Origin: Whalleya microplaca
Lineage: Eukaryota > Ascomycota > Sordariomycetes > Xylariales > Xylariaceae
Assembly (NCBI GenBank): GCA_022497155.1
Contig: MU385738.1
Location: 186,001 to 250,000 of the forward strand
DNA length: 64,000 nucleotides
Direction of reading: 5' to 3'
Part shown: in pieces, positions 1 to 12,170 of the stretch
How positions within the stretch are numbered: position 1 is the first letter of the stretch
Layout of the letters: each line of letters begins with the position of its first letter
Notes under the pieces: model-generated
Told to the model about the DNA's origin: nothing
The model's input: only the letters and a program-made list of their open reading frames with translations
Databases searched by the model: none
Translations under genes and position numbers: made by a program

Positions 1-3000
1 ACTCCTCCTGCACGTCAACGGTGCTCCACTTCTCCACAGGGAGCACTTTCAATGAGCCGTATCGTCGGCTGAGTCTGTCCTGGAATCCCTTCGCCGTCCT
101 CACACCCTCGTTTCGGGAAGCCCAACCACAACGTCTGAGGCCATTGAGGTGGGAATCCGCCTCGGCGCGCAGTCGCTCATTGCCTTTACCGGTGTTGCCT
201 TTGAGACGATGGGTATCTAAGTCGCTCAGAACGTCGGTGTGAATGCGTGCGGCCTCTCTAGTGCGACCAGCGCGAATAAGGAGCACTGTGAGTTTGTCGG
301 CAAAGTTGAGCGCCTCGGTACTAAGGCCGCCGCGGGACTGTCGCAGATTGTAGTACAGGGTGTCGGCCAGGGTTATGGCCTCTTCGGTGTGGCCAGCGGA
401 CACGTACGCATCAACTAGGAGCAAGCCAACGCGTAGCACGACGTCAGGGGACCAACTGCGTTGCACCTCACGGGAGCGCCAGAGGGCTCTGAGTAGAGAC
501 TTTGGAAGTGTTAGTGGATTCTGAATGATACATATGAAGGAGTAGAAGAGAAATTGTTCACGGGAGCTTACCTCAAGCTCGTGGTAGTTCTTCTGGTCAC
601 CCAACAAGCTGACGAGACTAGACAGGTCCTCGAACCGTAAGCTGACAAAATCGACGCCAGCCTCGCGAAGTGCAACAACGACAAATTGTAGTATGTTGCG
701 GCTCGTGACAAGCATACTCTCCTTAAGTGATGAGTCTGCCGTCTTCCAAGCCGGCACATTGTGGCCGGCGAGGAGCTCTGCAAGCTTGTAGCCGAGCACG
801 CCGCGCTGGCGGCCATGGTAGAAGCGTTGTGAGTTAGCGAAGTGGAACCCACACTTGGCGACAGCGTGTGCGCGTGGAAGGTCTTTCTTCTCAACCAAGA
901 TATTGCGCACGACAGTATTGACGGCTTTGCAAGTGGCCAAGGCAAAGTCTACTGTTGCACGTTCTGTCGCAGTGTCAATACCAATTTGACTAAGAATCGC
1001 CACGTAGAGTTCAAACACGGCATCCTTGTCGTTTATATGAGTGCTCAAACTCTTAGCATATCGAGTTGTGAACAGAGCGAACAACTTCTTGTCTAGCACG
1101 GCAACGAAGCTTGCTCGGCCGTGAGTAACCCACAGGCAGCGCAGGCGAGCCGCGTGTTCGAGGACTAGCTCGATACTAGTGGTCTCGGTGATTGTAGTTG
1201 TCACTTCCATGTACTGTTCGTAAAGCAATGTCTCCATGAGGAGATCTGCCATGATCTGCGAGAAGTGCCAGGCAGTCTGCTCCCCTTTAGCGTTGAGACT
1301 GTCTTCAAAAGCGATGAGAAATAAGAAGGCTATCTTGCTAGGCTTCTTATCCCATTTGATGCTGATTTTCTGTTCAGTAGCATCGAAGCCCGGGAACAGA
1401 ATCAAGAACCGCAATTGCCGGAGAAGTTCATTCGAGTGGCTCTCGAGTTTAACTGCCTTGTAGATCGAGGCTAGCGTTGTGGCAGAGCTGTAGAGATCCA
1501 TTGCTACAGTAGCAGTCGTGATGATCTTGATAACACTCTCTTGAAGCAAGCCGATTATTATAGTCTGCCATTTCTCGCTACGGAGCTTGCAATGCATCAA
1601 GACTAGCTCGTTCAGCTTGAGAAGGGTTGTCTTGTGCCACCAGCCAAGCTCAATCCTCAATTGCTCGTACGCCTCGAAGCAAACTACCAATGCGCGCTCA
1701 ACAGATGTTGCCTCTATTTTCTTACCACTTGTGATGATAGTAACATAGAGAGTGGAAAGTCGCTTCTTGACGGTACGAATCTTGCTTTCTGTAAGGGTTG
1801 TCACTGTCTTACTCTTCGTAATAATCTCTTCATAAACTGTGACCGACTCATGGTAGTGCTCTTCGTTCTTCTCGCAAATTTCCGCCAAAGCAATCAGGGC
1901 CGCAAAGTAGAGAGATATAGAGACACCAAAACGCTTCTTGACCGTCTCGCGGTATTCAACGGTGAGCTTGTAAAGGATTGAAAACTCGACTTTGGCATGG
2001 AACTCAAGCACGAAACGGTATTGCTCGTAGACAAGCTGGAAGAACTCTTCTGATACTTCAGTTTCCTCATGATGGCGAACAATAGTCTCCCAAAGAACGA
2101 CACAGAGCTTCTGCAGCTCAGTCCAACGTTGTTCCTCGCGGTAAAACTTGAGCACGATAGCAGCTGCCTGGAAACCATCGTGGTGGCAAATACGATTATG
2201 GGTGTACGCAGCAACAATCTCGCTGTAGTGGTCGTATGCCTCTTTGCGTCCAAGAAGCATGTAGACAGATGCTATCTTATATAATAGTTGGATAGTAAGC
2301 CTGTGAGAGGTACCGAGTTGCTTGCGGTACTGTTGTAGAAGCTCCTTGTAGATATCAATGATCTTCTCATGTCGATGATACTCTTCATAGAACTCGATAA
2401 CGCTCAGACTTACTCCCCAGAGCCGCGAGTCACCGGATTGGAGCGAGGCAAGACATGCACGCCATACCTGAAGGTAAATATGCTCAGCCTTCTCAACGAG
2501 TCTTTGACGTCGGTAGCAAAGAGCGAGATGAGTTGCGGCGGTTATAGACTCCGAGATAAAGCTTCCTTCAATTGTAAGCTTGCCCTCAATAGATAGAACG
2601 CCCTTCCAAACAAGCTCAAGCGACTTTCGAAGGACTATCTCAGCTTCGGTCCATCTTTCAAATTTCAGGTGAAGATTGACCAATGCTGTGAAAGCTTTGA
2701 AGAAGTGCTGATCAACCTTTCCAGACTTGCAGCGCGTGTATGTAGTCTCAAAGACTTCCCGTGTCAGCGTCTCAGTGACTGTCGTCGTCGTCGTGGTCTC
2801 AGTTGTAGTCTCAGTGATCTCTTCTGCGACTTCGGTGATAATAACAGTGGTAGATGTCGCTTCTTCGTGTTCGACCATGTTGCGCTCTCTGAACCACCCC
2901 CAGACTCGGTTCAGAATGGAGACAGAAACGGTAAGCATCCCGAAGGATCGGAATAGAATGGCAAGTTCCTTCAATCGAAGAGTGATTGTCTGAGACTCGA

Positions 3001-6000
3001 AGGCGCGGTATTCATATTCGGTCCAGAGGCAGACCATGATGTTACATGCTTCGTCGTTTCGCTTCAAGCGATGCAAGAAATGGATGTACTCTAGAGCGAT
3101 GCTGAGCTGTACTAGGTGTAGTTCCAGACTTGACTTGAGACGGCAGGCTTCACAGATGCGGCCCCAGAGACTGATATAGAGTTTTTCTGCAAGGAAAAAC
3201 TTACGCTCTACCTCGTATTTCTTGGCGAGACTCAGGATGATAGTGATTCGTAATTCATCGGTGAGTTCCATCTCCTCACTAGCCTCGAAGAGGAGGTCAT
3301 CATATTGCCCTTTCTCTTGTTGGGGTTTTCCCTTCTTCAGCACGACGTTCATACCAGCCAGCTTCCGAGCAAGACCTCGTTCTTGGTCAGATCCTCGTCC
3401 AAATCTCAATATTGTAATTTCATGAAGTTCCTTAAGGACAAGAGACACCATGTATTCATCGTGCACGTCTCTGTAGAGCTTGACAAGCGCTTCATACCAC
3501 CGGATGACAGTGTCAGACTGGGCACCATGTTGGCCTTTGTATACCTCGATAATGAAGCGAATCATCTCTACACGCCAGGTAACCACGGATGTTTCTTTCG
3601 TGAAAATGATATTCTCAGTACAGGCCAAGAAAATGGTCGCACAGGAGACAACCAGTGGACAAAACTTGTAAAGGATGATCTGACCAATGGTTGAAGCACG
3701 GTAGAAGAATTCGGCAGCTTTAGTCGTGTCTGACTGCGTGCGGTATAGAGTACCAAGAATTATCATATTCTGCAGGACCGAGAGATGCTTCTCTCCAAAG
3801 CAGGCAGTGCGAATTCTCAGTGAGAGATTATGCATGTGTATGGAATTATAGAGAACTGGCTGGGTTCTCCAGCAGGCCCATTCCATCATGGAGAAGAGAG
3901 TAGAGTCAGGAAATATATCCTTGAAATCCGCTGGGAGTGTCAAGTCGCCTTTCGGGCCCATCAGCGATGATAGTCGGAAATGCGTGAGCCAATGATATAC
4001 GATGTATTCTACAACGTGACGGGAATGGATAGTTTTGTCAATACTTTCTGTGTTCAATTGTTCGAGGGATGGATCATAAGCCTGGGTGAGGACCGTCTTG
4101 GCAAAGAAGAGCATAGTCATTGTGAGTTGGCGGTGGGCATCCTGCATAGAAAGGAGCGAAGAACCGCATAGCCCAAGGATATGATTTCGCACAACTGAGT
4201 GTCTGAAGCGAACAACCCCTTTTTTCTCAACTATGAGACCTCTCGTCGCCGATAGTATCTTTTGTACATTGAAGCTCGACGATATTGTTCGCTTCCGAAG
4301 GTCGACACATAGAAGTTCTTCCACTTCATCGATTGTCAATGGCCGATGAGCTGCGACCATGAACGCGAAAAGATGATTGACATCATTGTCTTTGAGGTTG
4401 ACCTTGCTAACGAGTACATCAAGCAGACCATCGTGTGGCTTACTTGAATCTGACTTGATACCCTCTATTAGCTTCTGGTATGAATCAAAGTCGATACTAG
4501 TATCGAGTAGTTGAAGCGATAAAGAGGCAAAGAGAAACGATCCCCTTGCACGAGATACTAGTAGGCCTAATAAGGTCTGCTTTTTCTTTTCGCTTTGCGA
4601 CGAATAAGTAATGTTGGTGGCAAGACGTTCTTTAAGATACAGTTTTATATCGTCTCGAACGTGCTCAGGGGTAATGACAAGATGTTTGCATCCAGGCTGA
4701 CCGAGATGCGAGATGGGTCGAGAAAACGTGACCGCACGGATCGATGACAACTTATTGATGCTTTTGTGAAGGTGCATATACAGTTCTTGGGCCTTGGACT
4801 CGCCACCGGCGATCTCATCTAGTCCGTCCACGGTGATAGTAAGGTTAATCCCATTCTTGTTCATCGTTACAAGGCCAGTGTGAAGGGCAGTCCAAAGTTG
4901 ACTGGCTAGTTTGTTGGCGTCGGTCTCTTCTTTGGATCCTTCAAATAGGGCCGATAGCTGATTGAACAGATCAATATCGCCGATGTTGATCTGGAGTAGT
5001 TGAGAGAGTAGGCTCTTTAGAAAGACCACAAGGGTTGATCTGTCTGGGTCATCTTCCACTACGAAACGTTAGAGACGACCACTGATAATATGACGAAATG
5101 CTTACCAAAAGTGAATGACACAGTCTCTTGCTTTCTTTCTAAATGTGCAATTGGTCTCTGTAGCCGATGTCTTACCCACGCTGCAAGCATACTCTTGCCA
5201 CATCCAGCGTTACCTGTGATGGCTAGAATATCTTCGCCCCTCCCAATGAAATCAACAAGGTCTTCCTCGATCCACTCGCAAGTACCCTCGGCACGGCTTT
5301 TCTTGTCATGAATGCGGCCATACACGTAGGACTTGATGTTCGTCCGAGAAGCGCCAAGCTTGCGATGCAACGACTCAATGTCGCTGGTGGCGCGGTCACC
5401 TCCAAGCTTGTAGTTCCAGATTGAATGCAAAAGGTGTCCCCTCTTTGAACCTATAACTTCCAAATGACTTCCAAATTCTCTATCAAAGTCAATTGTAGCC
5501 ACAGTTCCAGAGAGTCGGTTGATTCGTCGGCGATAGAATACGGCGATATCCCCGAGAAGATTCACGAGACAGATGAGGACCTCGCCCAGATCGTGGGAAA
5601 TAGCTTCGCTGGATAAGAATACATCGCGGAGCTCAAGGGTATCATCAAGGAGTTCAGCGAGCTCATATAGAATATTGAAAGTAGGTTCGAGAGCTTCGGC
5701 TTGTTCGCAACCAAGCTAAACTTGTTAGTCATTGTGCCATAATGGGAAGACTATGTGGTATACTATGGGACCTTACTTCCAGGAGAAGGTAACAACTCCC
5801 TAGTGCCGTATTGCGTATTGTTACACTATCGGGTATGAAATCTTTCACTGCGATAGTGAACTCATTCATCTGAAGGCCAAAGAACTCGGCTTCTTTCAGT
5901 ACACGATCCCATTGACTCCCCCGCTTGGGCATGTGTATGAGACGCTCATCTGCGATGTATCCCAGATAGCATTCCAAATCGCTTCGCTTGAAGTGGGCAT

Positions 6001-6407
6001 CGTCCACCTCGTCAAGCTCGCGCACTAGTCTTGATCTGACTTTCTTGGCTACTTCAATGACCCGCGTGATTTGAAAGCGGGCAGAAGACCGGGAAGAATG
6101 GATGACAGTTCGGGTTTCAGTGTCATTGGTGCTCTTGAAAGAGCTAGAGTCGTGGCTGCTGACTCTAGTTACGGTGATGTTGGCGGCATGTTTGATCTGC
6201 TCTGGAGATAAGGAAGTCTGGCTTCCATTCGTGAGAACACCCATTGCCGGATCTTGTTTTAGGTCTTCGGTAGAGTTCTTGTGCGACGCCGAGGAACCAG
6301 ATGAATGGCGCTTACGCAGACCTGGTGTTGTCAGTAAAGTATATCTTGAAAACAAGTATTGTTGAAAGCATACTTAGATCTAATTTACGAAGGCCTAACA
6401 TCTTCAT
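1..6407 (-). CDS. Large NACHT/STAND (NLR-like) protein with TPR-like repeats, 3' truncated by window edge
   Basis: Exons (minus) 6407-6374, 6321-5777, 5715-5106, 5058-572 and 499-<1 join in frame for about 2,058 residues; the C-terminus lies beyond base 1. Start ATG 6407 gives MKMLGLRKLDLS, and intron 1 has GTATGC, a CTGAC branch and CAG. Residues 1-350 look like a fungal STAND N-terminal helical domain. The Walker A motif GNAGCGKS is near residues 361-368 and Walker B TITVDGLDE near 470-478, which defines a NACHT NTPase. After a winged-helix-like stretch, roughly 1,300 residues form helical TPR-like repeats, interrupted by Thr/Glu-rich linkers such as TETTTETTTTTT. By family knowledge it is a nucleotide-driven oligomerising sensor for allorecognition or immunity. 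The ligand is unknown and the effector function is not evident. Introns are 47-72 bp. Confidence is high for the class and moderate for exact exons. Confidence 0.85.
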
Positions 6408-9400
6408 GTACGAAATGATCTGTGGTGAGCGTCCCCCCTTCTTAAGGGATGTCGTCCTCTTCATATGGGCCGGCTGCCTCTACGGTAGCAGCCCTGACTT
6501 ACACCCAGAGGAGACACCATAATTTCCACCTCCGCCAATGAATTTTCATGCTTGAGCCGGTTCGAAAGTAGGAAACAGAATCCGAACATCGGCCAATGCG
6601 AAGCGCTTCAAGCTGAACCAGACGCAAGCCCATGATTGTGACGTTCGGCACTGCCGGAGGAAGTGTGAATTCCTGATACATCACCTCGATGGTGTCTCGA
6701 TGGTGAGATTCCTCAATGGTCATTACGAAATATTGTATAGGCTCTTCTAGCCTCGGCAGTGGTGGTGGATGGTAAAACTGTCTCTACTGATCGAGCTTCG
6801 TGCAACTTCACGAGCCCAGCGGAACGGTCCGTAGCATGGCTATCTTTGGGTTGAGTTCAGAGTCTCGACCTCCAGTGGCTTGCTGAATTATAGCATGGCT
6901 CAGCTTAACTGTCCCGCACAGCACGAAAGTGGTATGGATCAGTGTTGTTATTGACAGCTGAACTGCGCTCCCCGCATGCATCGAACACATCTGCCGCAGC
7001 ACTGTGGTGCTTCTACCCCATGGCTTACTTTTCTACATACCAGTCATTGGATTGGAGACTCAATTGCTGTCTAGAATCTTCGCGAAACGAGATGCTTCCA
7101 TTCAGCGCTTGTGAGCGCAACGGAAGTGACAAGGTATGGGTGTGCGTAACTCCGAATTCAGCTTGCCAGGGGGACTTCAAGGAAGCTCATAATTTTATCA
7201 TCCAGCATGAACAGCAGTTCCTTGTAGATGAGTTGAACTTCGACATGCACGCATTTTCCACTTATTATACTATACGAGACGCACATGTCAGTAATATACA
7301 CAATAGGAACGAGGCGTCAGGATAGCTAAGACATACCCCTAATCCCATATGTCCGAAATACTTCGTCAACAACGTTCACTTGGGTGCTAGCTTAGTAAAG
7401 TATTGAGTACATATATGATAATAATGGCAAGAGCATATATTTTCTCATATATACCGTAAAACTCCATTCCTGACTTCCTGTTAACAACGAGCATTTGTCG
7501 GTGCAGGATAAATACAGAGTGTCTATGTGAACGGTAAGTAACACCAATTCCATTTCGGAACAAGTCTCTTGCGTTCATGCAGTCCAACCCAGCGGATCAG
7601 CCGCTCGGGGAGCTAGTGCATCGGCGTCTGCATGGGGTGCATATCGGCGACCAAGATACATAAGTACGGACGTAATCTCATCCTTGAACTGTGGGCGGTT
7701 AGCCATGGCCTGGAACAGTGATTGGTCAAAGCTTGCAGCATTGGCAAGTCACTTTACTCCAACTCAAATGCACTAACCTATGGTAGTCTGGGTACTTGCA
7801 TTGGCGAGGTTCGATCTAGTTGATCTCTAGGCCGAGACTCTATTTTTACGACGATTGCCTTCATCACTGGTCCATCAATGACATGGCCAATGTTCTCTGT
7901 GAATGAAAATAATAAGGCAAGCAATAATGAACGCATCTATCACAACTACTAATGGCACACACGTTGCTCAAGGCCGCCTTAAACTAGTTGTGCAAGATCT
8001 TAGGAAAGCAACTCAGCATGCGTGCATGCGTTGAGCTAAATATAAAGCGCAACAACTAAAGAGAACTGATCCCTGGCCTGATGGAAAGTCTTGGAGCTGT
8101 GACTATATCGTTGATATAACAAATGGGTACTAGCAAAAGACATCAAAACTCAGAAAACTAGGTACAATACTCTATCAGGAGAATGAAAGAAGCTCTAAAG
8201 GTTTTTATTAAGCGTCGACTTGGTCTAGATTTATTAGATTCGAGTTGTCCATTAGTAGGTATCCTTAGGGACTGTAACTACTGTCGGTGGCTTGCGTTTA
8301 TCTAGGGTCACGACCCCGCAAATACACGAAATGGGATGGCTGCAAGCCTCTGCAAGCCTCTTCGTTCGCGAGAAATGAATCTTAATATGAGTTTTGGAGG
8401 GTTCCGCGCTAAAGCATACAGTACCTAGGATCAATAAAGCTGTTGAATTCAGGGACCAGAGCTGATATAAAGTTATCTCGTAAGCAATGCATACATATAT
8501 ATCTAAGGTACCTGCTACTTTAGGAGACATGAGCTCAACCGTTTATATTCCAACCATGCTAGGGTTATCCCTGATCAGTTGACTGGAGAAGGTATTGAAA
8601 TTGTGCAATCGGAAGCCACGTGGATTATAGGGCAACCGCATAGAACGATAAATTCATGATCTGCTCAGCAGTACACGTCAAGCTATTTAGTGATTGTATG
8701 AATACAGTTGCATACAGTTACAAGGAGTCAATATCCAGCCAACAGCATGGCGTCTACCAACCCCGTTAAGACACATGGCTGATATGTTGTGGAGAAGCCG
8801 CTCGATGCACCAGCTTGGAGTGGTTGATTTCTGTCACCGGGGCTTCCGGGTGGAGCAAGTGGATAGCAAGGATTTGTGAGTTTGTTTGGGATTTAGGATT
8901 GAGGGCGCTAAGAGACTGAAGAAATCCTGAGTGTCTTATGATATTCGACGGGCTTGCCGCATGAGCACAGATCTGACCAAGAGCACTAAGAGATCATGTC
9001 AAAGCATTAAAGTTCTCCATTCTGCTTTCGTCAGATACAATCGCATACCAGGCTAAACTAAATACATAAGGAGGACCATATATAGGCTATCCTGTTGGAT
9101 GATGAATTAGTTAATTTATATCTGTCTACATATTCTACTGTCAGAAGGCGGCCGGCCCTGTCCATTTCCCGCAAACCTTAGGCTAACAACATATGCATCA
9201 TATGATCTTTACTTCCAGTACAATCCGAAGTTACCATGCTAAATTACGATACTGATATCTAAGGCGACTTTTAGGTTAAGAATAAGGAAAGGTTGAGTTG
9301 TGTCTGTTCTGATTGTCTAGATACGCTTGATGGGGTGAGGTGGATTACATTGTAGGTAGTAGTCAAGGAGATAGGGAGACAAGTCTTCAGGGGCTATGCC

Positions 9401-9503
9401 TAAAGTTCTTTTCGTCTATTTAGACACATAGGCGATAATCACTGGCATAGGAGAAAGCAGGCTAAGCACTCCTACACACCCTAAATATCTTATAGCAGCA
9501 CAA
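6408..9503. other. Gene-poor stretch upstream of the STAND gene
   Basis: The first few hundred bases are the presumed promoter of the minus-strand STAND gene. Beyond that I see only short ORFs without family resemblance, for example 6942-7325 plus and 8252-8530 minus. The exception is a possible coding remnant at 7575-7907, listed separately. The rest is AT-rich and shows no tRNA, rRNA or recognisable transposon. Confidence 0.5.
7575..7907 (-). pseudogene. Possible 3' exons of an unknown gene or gene relic
   Basis: Two minus-strand pieces look coding. The upstream piece begins after an acceptor-like CATTCACAG at about 7908 and reads ENIGHVIDGPVMKAIVVKIE onward. The downstream piece (about 7740-7575) contains FDQSLFQAMANRPQFKDEI and ends at TGA 7577-7575. 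I could not join them with clean phases, and no start region was found upstream. I do not recognise the protein. It could be a decayed gene or a real short gene whose 5' exons I missed. Confidence 0.25.
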
Positions 9504-9512
9504 CCTCATACC

Positions 9513-10245
9513 CGAAACGTCTAAAATGACTGGGTAAATGGCTATTCTGACTGGGTTACGAAAATAGTGGGGTTACCTACCCCATAGTACATTTTTCAAG
9601 TAAAGGTTTGTACCTCTCCTACGTCACAAACCCATTCAGGACCTGACAAAATATTTTTCAACAACAGCACATCGGCGCATCGGCGCATCGGCGTATGTGG
9701 TGATAGCTTCAATGCCGCAAGAGGAGGAAAAGGAGGAGGTAATACCCTCAACACAGCTGGCCCGGGCTCGGGTAGATGGCAGCACAAGGCGGGATCCCTC
9801 TCACGATAAGCCTCCTCGGCAGCGCCGGCGGACAGGTCAGCTGCCAGTGACTGTTGAAGGGAATCGAGCAACGCGGCGTACTGTGAATAGCCTCAGGTCA
9901 GGGGGTTCAGGGGGTTCAGGGGTAACAGGGAGGTCAGGGGGTAGGCGTTGATTTACGTAGCCCCTCAAAAATTCAATCTGCGTACAAAAAAATCGATTTT
10001 TCGTTAAGTGTTAGATTAGATAAGGTCAGATAAGAAAACGCACGCGCTTGATTTTTATTGCAGTTTTGAAGGAATCAGAGTTATTTGAGTGTTGTGGTTA
10101 ATAGTTATTGAAGGCATTCCAAGAAGGTTTGTAACGTAGGAGAGGTACATCCGTTTCTTAAAAAAATGTACCGCGGGGTAAGTAGCCCCACTATTTTCGT
10201 AACCCAGTCAGAATAGCCATTTACCCAGTCATTTTAGACGTTTCG
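9513..10245. mobile_element. Non-autonomous Mutator-like (MULE-type) element, 733 bp, with 118-bp TIRs and 9-bp TSD
   Basis: Bases 9513-9630 and 10128-10245 are inverted copies of each other with a few mismatches; both ends read CGAAACGTCTAAAATGACTG inward. The element is flanked by the direct repeat CCTCATACC at 9504-9512 and 10246-10254, a perfect 9-bp target duplication. Long TIRs plus a 9-bp duplication are typical of the Mutator superfamily. No transposase ORF is present. The core (about 9,660-9,950) is GC-rich, holds short ORFs without known homology, a GCATCGGC tandem and a G-run cluster, and contrasts with the AT-rich flanks. It was probably mobilised by a transposase elsewhere. Confidence 0.85.
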
Positions 10246-11281
10246 CCTCATACCTCACCTCATCTCCAACAACTACAATAGCACAATAACAGCACCACTT
10301 TCACATATTGCAGAGAGCTTCGTAATAGAGAAATGCAAGTCTCTCAGCTACTATACCTTCCCACGGAGCCTAAAGTATCATGCGATGTGTTTGTATATTT
10401 GATTGTAATCACACAGGCAATGACCGTGACAATCTCTACAAAATTATTATCCTTGACTTAAAAGTTAGGACTGTATTACTCCATATTAGAGCAAAAAACC
10501 CTCAAAATATCAAATGTGAGCGATGATTCTTACATGTGCATAAGCTCCCGTCTGTGAATCAACCCGCTAGCCTTCAATCATGATAAGAATTAGCTTAGCC
10601 TATTGCCGAGATTAGAAGTACTGTATTGCACATGTGCTTGACATGTCACACAAGCTGGGTTACTAATCGGGGGCGAATCTTTTGTCAGGCAGACACAAGG
10701 TAGTCCTAGATACTGTGCTCGCGATGACAATCCGTGGGTTATTTAACAGTATTATCAGGTAATGTACATTCTGGACTGATATCACAGTTACTGTATATAT
10801 AACAGCCGTTTAAGTATTTCCGTAATTGTAACTACACTGTGAACTTGAATTGAATGTTATACCTATTCCATGGTGGTTAGGAAAAATTCCCCTTGAGCTC
10901 TCGGCACCGCTGTTTTCCCGGGCTCCGTAAGAAAAAAGGCCTATAATAACTACCCTTATCATGACATAAGAGAAGGATCTATATTGGATATGCTGCTTTA
11001 TACACTTGTAGCAATAAGGCTGAACCTCTGTAAATATATAAGACATCGAGGTATTGTAAGACTAGATAAAACGATAATATGCGGCTCAATCCTAAAGGCT
11101 AACGAGGATAATGTATCGCAACATGAATCGAATCAACCATCCTTGATTTCTAACGAACTATAAAAGGTCATACATGAACTTATTGTATTGTAGAGTGTTT
11201 GGTACTCCTATTATAATTCAAGGGAGTGTCAACTGATGAATTAAGCACACGAATACTTAGATACGTGAGCCTAGGGGAGGA

Positions 11282-11448
11282 GAGGGTCAAGGTTGTAATC
11301 CACTCCACATGAGGTTCGCGTGGAGTGGAAACAGGACTGGCACGTTGCACACTATAGTCATACATGCACGCGTGCATGGTATATATAGTGGTCTTTTTTC
11401 CACGAGAGGGTCTCGTGGAGTGGAGTGGCTTACAACCCTGGAGAGGGT
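11282..11448. repeat. Imperfect palindromic repeat with a 14-bp perfect centre
   Basis: The arms around 11288 (GGTTGTAATCCACTCCAC) and 11436 (the reverse complement of GGGTTGTAAGCCACTCCAC) face each other. The centre is the perfect palindrome ATGCACGCGTGCAT at 11364-11377. Each arm also holds its own CCACTCCAC/GTGGAGTGG hairpin. It could be a short MITE or the remnant of a head-to-head duplication. No target duplication could be assigned. Confidence 0.55.
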
Positions 11449-11623
11449 ATATAGGACACGATACTACCATGGAAGGTATCTTTGCAGCAACAAACCCTCC
11501 TAATATGTATTATATACCAATGTTAATGACAGCCATTTGAGCTTCAGGCTAATATCAATATGTTTCAGGTTCCTGTCGAAATACATGGCTACTGAGACGT
11601 AGATTGACTTGAAGTTCAGCTTT

Positions 11624-11724
11624 TCTAGAGTGGCAGATGGCCTGTTATATACACAATGCTACTATTCGTGCCTTGTACTGTATCAGTCCTTGACTCTCAA
11701 TTCAACAGTTCCGATACCCATTCC
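11624..11724 (+). repeat. Dispersed repeat, copy A1 (partner at 36164-36286)
   Basis: It shares an ordered series of blocks with 36164-36286: AGAGT(A/G)GCAG(A/G)TGGCC, TACTA, TGCCTTGTACTGTA, CAGTCCT and ATTCAACAGT. Differences are mostly transitions, and the partner carries a CA microsatellite insertion. The family is unidentified. Confidence 0.5.
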
Positions 11725-12104
11725 TGTCTTGAACTTGGCTTTCTTAAGATGTAAATTGCAAACACTTGTGGTCTACTCGAAATGGAAATAGAAATTACTC
11801 TGCCATAAGTTCAATCAGAATTCTCGCCTCGCGTCAAAGTATCGAAGCAGGGAAGGGCTAATGGAATTGAATACATAAAGGGCCTCGGTCTGCTGCTGGT
11901 TTTCATATGTCACTCAAGATACTGGCGCTTTAGGTATTGGTAAATAGAGCTCTGGCTTCTGAACAATACAAACGAAGTTACCATAATCATGAGGCTCATT
12001 ATTGTATATGTTTACGAATGGCCACCGCCTATACATGTAAGAGGGGCTATGCCCTCGATAGGGGAAACACACACCATGTGGTATATTCAACCAGCTAAAC
12101 ATAT

Positions 12105-12170
12105 TTACTGACTACTATGAGGTAAGGCCTAGTTGTAATAGCCATCTATCCAGTGATCATAAACGTTTCG
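12105..12170 (-). mobile_element. Degraded terminal end of a second MULE-type copy
   Basis: The sequence AATAGCCATCTATCCAGTGA ending in AAACGTTTCG matches the right terminus of the intact element at 10,190-10,245, with several C-to-T type changes. I did not find an opposite end, so this is a solo, probably RIP-mutated terminus. Confidence 0.5.

Noticed and set aside
9899..9941. GGGGGTTCA repeats as an internal telomere tract
   Set aside because: The unit is not the TTAGGG repeat of filamentous fungi and it lies within the MULE.
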